From positions 932,609 to 996,608 of the forward strand of contig BCIM01000005.1 in the NCBI GenBank assembly GCA_039545315.1: DNA of 64,000 nt, given 5' to 3'. Below the pieces are notes generated by a model. The model did not search any database, was not told where the DNA came from, and saw nothing but the letters and a program-made list of their open reading frames with translations. This DNA comes from Kondoa malvinella. Taxonomy: Eukaryota; Basidiomycota; Agaricostilbomycetes; Agaricostilbales; Kondoaceae. Below are positions 1 to 8,645 of the stretch, piece by piece (position 1 is the stretch's first letter; the number at the start of each line of letters is the position of its first letter). The translations under genes were made by a program, and so were the position numbers.

Positions 1-1845
1 GCCCCTGCTGTGAGCACCCAGGAAGTGAAAGCATGCAAGTCGACTGGATGTTCGTCTACTTCTTGCGGATTCGACTTTGACCATATAGCTTGCTCTAGCA
101 GATGCACCGATGAGGAGAGATAGCCCAAATGGTATAGCATTGAACGAGGGAGGCGTGGATCAGCTGCGGACGGAGGGCTTTCAGACATCTGGGTGTACAG
201 ATTGGTGGCCTGACGAAGTATTTCCAGATCAGCTTGTATAGTGAGGTTGTGTAATGCAAGTGATCCATGAGCACTACCAATGACAGAATTTGCCCACTGC
301 AAAGAGCCGAGTCAACATAAGCTAGAAAAGGACAGAATACTTACCTGAACAAAGACATTGATCGCTTGCCCCTTCGACCCACTAATCACTCTCACGACAT
401 CAAGAGCCAAGGTTGAGGTTGTGCCCTCCCAAATCCGTTCGACATTTGCTCCTGCGATCAAAGTCCCGAACTCGTTCTCAACCATATATCCCTGGCCACC
501 TAAACCTTCCATACATTTGGCCAGCTCCGCCGTGCACAGATCGGCTGAGAAGCTCTTCAGCACCGGTGTCAAGAGTCTCAATCGTAGCGCCTCGTTCGGT
601 GTGATCTGCTCTTCCTGAGGTGAGCTTTCGCTTTTGCCCAGTAACAGGGTAACGTTGAAGGCAAAACCCAGAACAGCCCTGTGCACCAGCTCTGACTGAG
701 CGAGTGCTCCAGTATGCATCTCATTCTCGGATAAAAGTGTTCCATGTTTGCCGCCCACATGTCGGACTTGAGCAAAAGCGCGAGCGATAGATAAGCCATG
801 TCCTAGAGCCGCAGTTCCTGACATGGCCGAATGCGTTCGAGTAATGTTGAGCACAGAAGAGATAGCGGAGACGCCTCGACCAGGTCGGCTGATCAACCGA
901 CCTCTTGCGCCTTTGATGGACAATTCCGCTGTTGGCAGTATCTTTGTGCCAAACTTGTTCTTGAGTCGATGTATGAAAATACCGTTTGGCGAGCCATCGA
1001 CATTGCGCATAGGCACGGCCAAGAGCGACAATCCTTTTGATCCTTCGCCAGAAGTTCGAGCCAATGCCAGCGAGACATCGCAGTCTGTGGCAGACGAGAA
1101 CCATTTGAAGCCATCCAGCAAATATTCGGCGCCATTCTCGTGAGCATCCTCGTGGGAGACTGGATGCGCTATGGTCTCTGTTTGACTGACATCCGAGCCA
1201 CCTCTGCAAGACGATTCAGGGTACGAAGTGTTCGAAATGGTTAGGGAGAGCGTACGGTCGTTCCGTCATCCATTGAGCTGCTGTGATAGCGATATCCGGG
1301 TTCCGGCTGCATAGTTGAGGAATGAATTCTTCTCGCATAGCATCATCCCCCAAAAGTGTAAAGACTCGCTGAGCACCGCTGCTCAACAGGATCAGTCTTT
1401 CCAATTCTTCTCAAACGATCAACCCAGAGACTGACTCTGTCATAGCCATAGGGCAGCCAACGTCTGCACACCGAGGGTAGAAGAGATAGACTTTCGCAAA
1501 GCCATGTAGTCTTGAATAGCTGCCCAGAGCTCTCTTGTTTGGGATGTCAATGATGCCTTCCTCAGCTGCCACGCGTTTCAATCCTCTCCAACCCTCGCTT
1601 GTCTCTAAGCGATCAACCCTCTGGCCCCATTGATCGTATTGAACAAGCTTCGGCTCTTGAACGCGATCATAGAGCTCCAATATATCGCCTGTCAAACGTC
1701 GCTCGAGCTTCTGGCAGTCGTCGTCTATCACTTTGTATGCATCCTGTGAAGCGAGCCGCCTGATGATAGCACGAAGAGTTGTAGCTGACGTCCACGCTGG
1801 AGGGAGCGTGTATGGCGTCTGCTGGAATCCTTCAGAAATGAGCAT
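1..1845 (-). CDS. Acyl-CoA dehydrogenase, AidB-like (3' end cut by window edge)
   Basis: A flavin-dependent acyl-CoA dehydrogenase of the AidB-like branch. Seen in sequence: a first exon from 1845 with the N-terminal helical region (GWRGLK, SYSRLHGFAK, CPMAMTES), an exon near 1404-1216 ending in QWMTERP, and a long exon that resumes with GGSDVSQTET and continues to about 350. A further exon (about 300 to 1) carries the C-terminal helical bundle and runs off the left edge. The motif RIWEGTT (about 400-430) matches the family's catalytic-base segment, with Glu as the expected base. Close fungal relatives have a similar N-terminus, so the ATG at 1845 is reasonable, but an extra upstream exon cannot be excluded. 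The substrate is not predictable: family members act on acyl-CoA or alkylated compounds in mitochondria or peroxisomes. I see no targeting signal at the N-terminus. The stop codon lies outside the window. Confidence 0.88.
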
Positions 1846-2440
1846 ATGAAAGCCTGAAAGGTGTTTGCGGGGTAAAGTATTCGATTGCCAGGTGATGCAG
1901 GGAGAGCTGTCTTGAGGCGATCTTTGAGCAGGTCCTCCTAGCTCGAGGTAAGACAGACAGACAGCAGACCGTTGTTCGGGTAAAAGCTCAGATCACTGCG
2001 GCCCGGAGTAGTTACTGTAGCAAGTGAACGACCGCCTGCATGAGTTTGACGCTCCTCTCGCTTGAGTCGCACGCGTGCGTATTGCTTTGGCTAAATTTTC
2101 CTGCAGCTGCTACATGCCCTGAGTCTTTGAGACGGCAGGCGCTGATTGAAGGCAGATTGTGGGAATAGCTGAAGCAAAACACTGATCCCGCGAGGAACGC
2201 ATGTCATTCGAATTGAGGCTAGTGTGACTGCAGGAACATGGCTGTATGGCAGTGTATGCAGTATTCGAGAGGCCTGGCTCTTTTGCGTCGCCTATTCTAT
2301 CGCATTTTCGAGAGTTTGTGTCCTTCCAACAGCTTGGCTTTAGATCCGACGCGGCTTATCAGGTATCTTAGAGACGTCTAGTGCATACAACTTGACATTT
2401 CGAGGCTCCATGGAGAAAGTGATCATGACGCGTCGGTGTT
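1846..2440. promoter_or_regulatory. Divergent intergenic region, putative shared promoter
   Basis: About 600 bases separate the starts of the AidB-like gene (minus) and the next gene (plus). I see no ORF or RNA gene here. It presumably holds both promoters, but I see no diagnostic TATA box or operator. Confidence 0.35.
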
Positions 2441-5400
2441 TTGATGCAACAACGCGAGCGTGCCTCTTGTCGAAGGACGCTGACTGCGCTTGAAGACGTT
2501 CTGCCTCCTAGCATCATGCCAAGAAGCACGCGCCTGCAGGCAAAAGCCGTCGCTCTTTGCGAAAGCGATGGATCCGAGTGCGTCACGCCCAAATCAGCGA
2601 AAGCTTTACTCAGTCTGTACCGGACAGTCTGACTGACGTGGAGGACTTGAAGTTGCTCCTGAAGCTGTACATGACGTCGACAGCGCTGAAGAAGGCCATC
2701 TGAACAATGCTATCGACGACTCTGGCGTGCACGGTCCTCAGGACGAGTCTGGCAGCCAAGACGAGTACTTTGGCCCAGGCTATAAGCGTCCCAAAGCTGC
2801 TAAGCGTCACTACCGGCAATTGACGCCAGAGGAGGATGCTGATGTCCAAGCCCAAGCCGTTTCTGAACACGAGCCAATTGTCTGGACACTCGGTGATCCC
2901 TTCAGGCGAGTAGACATACTCTCCAACTTGAAGAATACTGATAGAGGTATCAGTCATCTGTCTGACGAGGTAGGCACATCTGAGTTCGCCTGCCTTGCTT
3001 TCATCCGACTCTCTGCTGTTGATTGGCCTAATCTTTGCGCATCTTGGTAACGAAAACAGACGCCGAGAGTAGGTCTGCAGCTTTAGGCACGTGCGGCAAG
3101 CTCACTTGAACTTGGCAGCTGCAACGCCTTCGCTCAAGTGTCGCAACGCTTTCTCAAAGTCTCGCGAACTGCTTCTATTCGAGCTTCATGGTTGTTTGAG
3201 ACCTATGGAAAGCATGCGGCGCTCTACGAAGCCGTAGTGATCGGCAAGATCTGTAACACTAGCACTTTGGACTATCTCATTGACATTCTCGGTGCACATG
3301 CAAGTCGCTACTGTGAGTTTGTCTCGACGCACATGTATATCTTGTGTAATTGAGGCACTTGTAGTCTTTCAGATGAGCACTCTCGCGTACACTGGACGTG
3401 CGCCTCTCTGGCTTGACAAGTCGTATTGGTCGGTACCTTCTTGCATTCACGCTAAGACTGACGAACATTTCAGTACTCCGGACACCATTCCCTTTGCGAA
3501 TTGGCTGGCTCTGTTGCGCAAAGGCTGCACAATGTGAGTTCGGTCTATGCCTCTGCGTTCACTTCTGATGTTCTCTCTTGCGCAGGTATCCTGGTATGAG
3601 CCCAACAGTTGGGAAGACCGATTGCGAAATGCTACTGGCTGGTTCGTCTTCCCTCTTTATCGAAATCGAGATAAAGGATCTCACCTTACATTCAGGATCG
3701 AGAGTGAAGGCACATCGGCGGCAATCACAAACAGAAGACGCGTTCGTCGTAGGTATCGCTACAACCGTTTGTCGGACCGCTACGAACGACCCGAAAGTCC
3801 AAGCAGAGTTTTGTCATTCAAGAACGAAACAGAAGCCGAGCGAGTCAAAGAGTCAGAATTCGAGATCATTGAATCGCTGTATCTGGAGTGAGTCTATCTA
3901 CTGCATGCAATCGGCTCTCTGCTGTACATTGCTGAACTCAATCGACAGCTACAACTTTGCTCCGGTACGAATCGCCCGACCTGTACCGCTTCACATCAGC
4001 TAAAAAGGATGTGTTGGCAGCTGAACAACCGCGATCCAGTTAACTCTTCTGTATTAGCCAAAGCGGCTGTGATCAATCCCGAAATCTTGGCTCTGGCCAC
4101 AGGTATCGGCTTCCAAGTGGACCAGTACTTCAGTCGAATGGTCTTTCAGACAATCTGGAACAAAGAAGGATGGACACCAGAGGACAAAGCTTCCGAGATT
4201 GAGGTAAGGTTCCTGAACTGGTATCGTCCAATCTTAAATATACGAACAGGAACTTTGTTCGCTTTGTCCTCATTTCGACATTGATGCAGACTATTTCCTT
4301 CGCTTTCTCGGTAAGTTGTCTGTTTACTGATCGAGTGATCTGATTAGTGTGTACTATAGCCTCCGTGCGAACACCTGATCAGGTTGAGCTGCTCGTTCTG
4401 TTGGAAGATAGTGACAGCCGGAATTCTGACTTCCAGATGGTGTAGGTGTGTTTTCGTTGGTATGATTGCGCTTACGCGCCGATGATGACTTGATACCGGA
4501 GCTTCTGCAGCAACATGATCGCCAAGAACCAGTATGAATGTCCCTGTGCTCACAGTTATGCCGCCGATTCGAGCTTTTTAGGACCACAATGCCAACATTG
4601 GGATCTATCTCCTGCTCAAAGCATTCACTCCCAAAAAGATCAAATTGGCCTTTCATCTTTCCTGCGCTAAAGTCTGCTTATCAGCCGCAAGAGTCACTGT
4701 CACAGACGATGCTGCGGTAAAGATGGAAGAAGGCACATCACCTGTTCCTGCTGAGAACAAGAAGACGAAAACTGCTGCTCCGGGAAACGCGAGTCCATGT
4801 TTTGAGGAGGCAGTCGAGTTGATGCAAGCTCTCGATGTGAGTTTGTTAGCGTAGCGTAGCGTCTTTTGATTGATATCATCGGGGTAATAGGTAAAGCTCA
4901 AATTCGATGACATGCTTGAGCTTTTCTTGTCCCAGATGCACCGAAGGATGCCAGAGCTTCTCAAATTTGTCAAGGAGCACTTTGATAATTGGCAAAATCT
5001 GCTCACTGTCGCAGCTTGCTCCCTGCTCTGGTCTCCTCAACGAGTTGGTGTCTTCAGTGCTGCGCGTAATTTATCTCGCGCTTCTTCAGGGCAAACAGAT
5101 CCAAAGACTAGTGAATGAGCTCCCGGCTATCAAGGAAACATTGCGAAAAGTTCTGCTTGCTGAGTTTCGGCTAGACCTCCCCAAATTGGCCAAATCTGGT
5201 CACAAGTACTATGATCCTGTTCTATGGTCGTCTCCATTCGTTGCGATGCGTTGGCCGTCTTATCAACCGCCGAACCAAAGGCAATTCTACCTCGACTCTC
5301 CTCGTAGTCTGTTGCACAAGCGACTTAACAAGCAGGACAGAGACAAGAGATTGAACGGGGATTCATCCAGTCTGGTTCGATGCACCGAGGTGTGTTCTTT

Positions 5401-5953
5401 CGCGCTTGTGCTGGCATACCATGAATCCCTCGTGCGCAGAATCTCTTTGCTGAAGACGAACAGATCATGCAGCAGATCGCCCTATGCAATGTCCTGCAGG
5501 TACAAGATTTGCACCTCCATGCGGCAATTGAGCAGAATAAGGTTGCTATCTCGCTCGAGATGTTTGAGTTGCTGGCGGCTGTTGACATGGTAAGCGTCCA
5601 AGTCTACTTAGGGGATTCGCTGATTGACGCGTAGGCTCCGCCTGACGTTCTGTTTGATGCCACTTTGAAGGCTCCTTTTGTTCTCACTCACGCTCAAGCT
5701 GTGGAATTGATGCCTGTCGAGGAAGCCAATGATCTCGAAAGATGGATCCACGGATTTGAACAAGTGCTACTCAAGAAAGCCACCTATCTGGAGATGATGC
5801 CGCGTCATAGAGAGGGCCGTGAGCTGTCAGAGAATCCATTTGTACTGGTGAGTCGATGTTTCTAATCCGTGTTGACGAAGCTGATTGTAGTAGACTTTGG
5901 TCGAATGGAAACACGCTTTTGAAGAAGCTGCCTCTCAGCGAGGCACTGCTTGA
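2441..5953 (+). CDS. Unrecognised multi-exon protein
   Basis: I do not recognise this protein. Coding exons can be followed through many small GT-AG introns. An acidic N-terminal exon (about 2650-2900) contains EYFGPGYKRPKAAK. An exon at about 3125-3315 has the helical stretch FETYGKHAALYEAVVIGKIC. The segment at about 4070-4345 includes ALATGIGFQVDQYF and CPHFDIDADYFLRFL. A helical stretch lies at about 4560-5010 (NIGIYLLLKAFTPKK, LFLSQMHRRMPELLKFVKEHF). The C-terminal exons at about 5640-5953 read FDATLKAPFVLTHAQ and finally LVEWKHAFEEAASQRGTA before TGA at 5951-5953. The last intron uses the second of two adjacent AGs, because the first would give an in-frame stop. The start is uncertain: the ATG at 2441 opens the first plausible exon, but its junction to the acidic exon is not resolved. 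Reading frames around 3580-4060 are ambiguous. The predominantly helical character suggests a scaffold or nuclear protein, which is inference only. Confidence 0.5.
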
Positions 5954-6074
5954 CTGTGCTAGCTACACATGCAATGCAATAATTCCCCTCTTTTGTTCGA
6001 CTGTGCTACCTTGACCCTCAGCTTGACTTGAGTCTGATTTCATTAGTCCAGCATGGCAGATCCCTAACCTGACT

Positions 6075-6185
6075 GAAGCTTAGCTCGCAGACCACCTCTC
6101 TAGCTGTAGCTCCGGTAGATGAAGCAGACGATACCATCGGCTTGGCCGTCTATCCTTTCAATAATTCGCCGCATCATTGCAACCC
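6075..6185 (+). pseudogene. Frameshifted fragment of GH20 hexosaminidase gene
   Basis: This stretch aligns with an exon of the GH20 gene at 8646-11667, namely the part reading LADYLALAV and DADNTIGLPVYPF (about 9165-9260 on the minus strand). The alignment includes the TTAG 3' splice site at its left border. About 80% of bases match by eye, but the fragment lacks two bases soon after the splice site. That shifts the frame into a TGA. Homology fades beyond about 6185. It lies 40 bases from a tRNA-Glu gene, in the same relative orientation as the intact GH20 gene has to the other tRNA-Glu. It is therefore part of an old inverted duplication. It is not expected to encode a product. Confidence 0.7.
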
Positions 6186-6214
6186 TTCGTTGATGTTGGC
6201 GAGCGTTCAGAGGC

Positions 6215-6219
6215 AAAAA
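6215..6219 (-). terminator. Pol III T-run terminator of left tRNA-Glu
   Basis: Five T residues on the minus strand begin two bases past the tRNA 3' end. This is the standard RNA polymerase III stop signal. Confidence 0.7.
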
Positions 6220-6221
6220 GA

Positions 6222-6293
6222 TTCCCTGACGGGGAATTGAACCCCGGTCTTATCGGTGAGAGCGATATATACTAGCCACTGTACTATCAAGGA
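6222..6293 (-). tRNA. tRNA-Glu (CTC), left copy
   Basis: A 72-nt tRNA. The acceptor stem TCCTTGA pairs with TCAGGGA and is followed by discriminator A. The anticodon stem TATCG/CGATA is perfect, with loop CTCTCAC, giving anticodon CTC for Glu (GAG codons). The T arm carries a good B box (GGTTCAATTCC). It is identical over all 72 bases to the copy at 8345-8416 on the opposite strand. There is no intron. Confidence 0.95.
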
Positions 6294-6331
6294 TACATGT
6301 TCTGATGTTCTGATGAAGTTGCGGAAAGATG

Positions 6332-6342
6332 ATCCTTGATAG
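6332..6342. repeat. 11-bp direct repeat, left (candidate target-site duplication)
   Basis: ATCCTTGATAG here equals the 11 bases at 8344-8354, where it forms the 5' end of the right tRNA-Glu plus one flanking base. The two copies bracket the 2.0-kb segment 6343-8343. The simplest reading is a target-site duplication made when that segment inserted near the tRNA 5' end. Confidence 0.6.
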
Positions 6343-6694
6343 ATTAATTAAATCATATTTCAGTAGTATTTGTTAGACGAAATCCGCTGGTTTCTCGGGC
6401 GTTTGCTGCTGTTCTCGAGTAATGGTCCGACGGGCAGAAAGAGACAGCAGTAGAGTTCCTTGCGCTTCACAATCGGAACATTACACAAGGTCTTTTACCA
6501 GTTCTAACAGCTGGAAGTTGTCCCTGTTCCTCTGAAGTTGCAAGCTGGGCACAACCCCAGTCAGAGTCATGCTACCTCGTCAGCGCCGCCTGCGGCTAGG
6601 TACTGCAAAGTATACGGATGCTGTAGAATCGGTTGTGATTGGGCCGGGGCGGGATTCTGATCTTGTACCGAAGCTTCTCGCTATATGCTTGAAG

Positions 6695-7010
6695 CGATGC
6701 CAATCGAGAATATCGTTCATGATCGGTTCTAGGCGCGCTGTTTGTCTTCCTCGCTAGAACCTTCAAACGATGCCAATCGAGAATATCGTTAATCGTTAAG
6801 CGCTGCCATTCTTGCACGAGGCTTTTCGCTATATGCTCGAACCAAAGCGAAGCCAATCGAGAATATCGTTAATCGTTAATTGATCCTTCCTAGCCGCGCT
6901 GTTAGTCTTGTACCGAGCTTCCTCGCTAAAGCCCTGCAGACGATGCCAATTGAGAATATCATTGATCGTTGATCAAGCGCTCGCTCTATGCGTGAATCGA
7001 TGCCAACCGC
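6695..7010. repeat. Degenerate tandem repeat array (5 units)
   Basis: A core starting CGATGCCAATCGAGAATAT recurs at about 6695, 6768, 6848, 6941 and 6998, with spacings of 73, 80, 93 and 57 bases. Decay increases to the right. Cores are followed by ATCGTT-rich sequence and separated by variants of a second block containing TTCGCTATATGCTTGAA or GCTTCCTCGCTA. The array lies inside the candidate mobile element. Confidence 0.8.
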
Positions 7011-7019
7011 ACGGACGCG

Positions 7020-7349
7020 CCTCAAACGGTTCTCTGTTTCCCAGGCACGATGGAGAACGATGTTCAATGCCCTCGGGCAGCCAAGCAAGCGCAAGAAAGA
7101 AGCAAGGTGGATCTCGTTGGACGACTTCTCGGATAGCAGCAGAAAGCCGAGCAGGCAATCGTGCTCACAGACACCAGCATATATTCGATGAGCCACATAA
7201 ACGGCGAAAGCGGGATAGGACATATTGCCAAGGAAGCGAGTAAACGATGTAGAAGAGCTGCCTCCGGGCAAGCATCCAGATAGCAGAAGGAATAGTATGA
7301 TCGGAAGCACATGAAGAGAGCATGCAGCAGCGTATACGGGCGTTGACAC
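7020..7349 (-). other. Open frame with membrane-like segment; weak acyltransferase-3 resemblance
   Basis: A minus-strand open frame runs from 7349 to 6876. Its start reads MSTPVYAAACSLHVLPIILF, a hydrophobic run, and is followed by FLGNMSYPAFAVYVAH. That resembles the FLGxxSYxxYxxH segment near the C-terminus of acyltransferase-3 (OafA-like) membrane proteins. Past about 7010 the frame enters the tandem repeats and loses any family look. No other acyltransferase parts were found nearby. If real, it is a remnant carried by the candidate mobile element. It could equally be a chance frame. Confidence 0.2.
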
Positions 7350-8154
7350 ATAGTCTAGATGTTACGCGAGCAACTGTACCATTGACAAACTCGAAAATTG
7401 GACAAGAGGCTTCTTCTTTCTATTTTCGACCTAGTTTCCTGCTGGGCACTTCGCGGATTGTTTTTGGTGTTCTGTGTCATGATAGCGCGTCCTCTCTTGC
7501 TGCTGTTGTTGAGCTGGTCGAACCGAAAAGAAGAAACGCTAATCTGCAACAAAACATGTTCGCCTGCCCTGGTTCCTGTCTGACTGCCATTCCATCATTC
7601 TTCCTTTGTACAACACTTCTCAGATATTGCTTGTCGCGGTCCTTGCTCTGCTCGAGATTACGCAGAAATGACCAAAGCATCTTTCTGCCTTCGGATTTTA
7701 GACAGCAAGCATTCGATTGAATTGGATCTCCCAGAACAGACTCTCAAAGGTGCCGACGACATCCTGTTGAACTCAATGCGCAGCCATCGTTAAGCCCTGA
7801 AGCTTCAAGTACTTTACTCTCTTACTCCTCGATCCGACACTACCGTTTGGGACCACTCGCTGCCATCGGAATCTCCGTTCATGCTTCAAGTCTCCGATTC
7901 TCGTAGGTTCACTTTGGTCAGTCACTATCAGTCAGCAGTCAAGCATTTGGGATCTAAAACTACAATCATACACCAACAAGCCGTCTCGTGTGCGCGCGGC
8001 TGTGCTTTTATGTCTGATTAGACCTCAGCACAATGCTCCTTTGCCCACTTGGCCGAAGATAAACCCTGATCATATGCTCCAGCTCTCATCTACCACTCCA
8101 ATGGGCAGTCGAATCCTCTGCGGACCTGTTCGTATATCTGCAGAAGAAGCTGAA

Positions 8155-8223
8155 CGATCTTCTCGATTGGCACCGCTTTGGTTCGAGCATATAGCGAAAA
8201 GTCTTGTGCAAGAATGGCAGCGC
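8155..8223. repeat. Inverted copy of the repeat block at 6800-6868
   Basis: The reverse complement of this 69-base block matches 6800-6868 with about five differences. It includes the stretch TTTTCGCTATATGCTCGAAC. It is a single copy close to the right end of the candidate element, opposite in orientation to the array near the left end. Confidence 0.8.
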
Positions 8224-8343
8224 CTGTGGATCAGCGCCCACCGCAATGATGGATTCTGTTGAGAAAATAATACAAAATACTCGGTGTGAGAATATACTTT
8301 GACACGGCCCTCCGATGTTTCATCCAAACTTGTTATGTATGTC

Positions 8344-8354
8344 ATCCTTGATAG
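8344..8354. repeat. 11-bp direct repeat, right (candidate target-site duplication)
   Basis: This is the same 11 bases as 6332-6342. Bases 8345-8354 are also the first ten bases of the intact right tRNA-Glu, so this copy is held by tRNA function while the left copy is a stray fragment. Confidence 0.6.
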
Positions 8355-8416
8355 TACAGTGGCTAGTATATATCGCTCTCACCGATAAGACCGGGGTTCA
8401 ATTCCCCGTCAGGGAA
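8345..8416 (+). tRNA. tRNA-Glu (CTC), right copy
   Basis: It is identical over 72 bases to the minus-strand gene at 6222-6293: seven-base acceptor stem, anticodon stem TATCG/CGATA, anticodon CTC, B box GGTTCAATTCC, no intron. It is followed within three bases by a T5 run. It lies just past the 3' end of the GH20 gene on the opposite strand. Confidence 0.95.
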
Positions 8417-8418
8417 TA

Positions 8419-8423
8419 TTTTT
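8419..8423 (+). terminator. Pol III T-run terminator of right tRNA-Glu
   Basis: Five T residues start three bases after the tRNA 3' end, as expected for RNA polymerase III termination. Confidence 0.7.
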
Positions 8424-8645
8424 GCATGGGGACCCTCCGATTGCACACAGAGACAGACAGAAAGAGAGAGAGAGATTGCCTTTTTGCACATTGACGCTGT
8501 GTCGGACATCTCAATGTACTCCTCTGTGTGCTCAGAATATAATATTGATGCGTTAGGTTCTGATTGATGAATGCACTGAAAAAGGAAGGGTTGCAATGAA
8601 ACTAAGTCTGCGGATACAGCTGATCCCAATCATCAATCACCCAAA

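Larger units (their letters stand above)
6343..8343. mobile_element. Candidate non-autonomous transposable element, 2.0 kb, inserted at tRNA-Glu
   Basis: This segment is flanked by an 11-bp direct repeat and separates two head-to-head identical tRNA-Glu genes that would otherwise be only about 40 bp apart. Inside are an array of degenerate 57-93-bp repeats near the left side (6695-7010) and one inverted, about 93% identical, 69-base copy near the right side (6800-6868 versus 8155-8223). Subterminal repeats in opposite orientation plus an 8-11-bp target duplication are typical of DNA transposons such as Mutator-like elements. No clear terminal inverted repeat is visible at the outermost bases and no transposase ORF was found, so the element would be non-autonomous or decayed. 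Alternatives are a tRNA-targeting retroelement remnant or coincidental similarity. Confidence 0.5.

Noticed and set aside
4059..4077. A 19-nt GT..AG segment that would join two attractive frames in the unknown gene
   Set aside because: It is below the usual minimum intron length and a continuous alternative frame exists, so I do not claim an ultra-short intron without transcript data.
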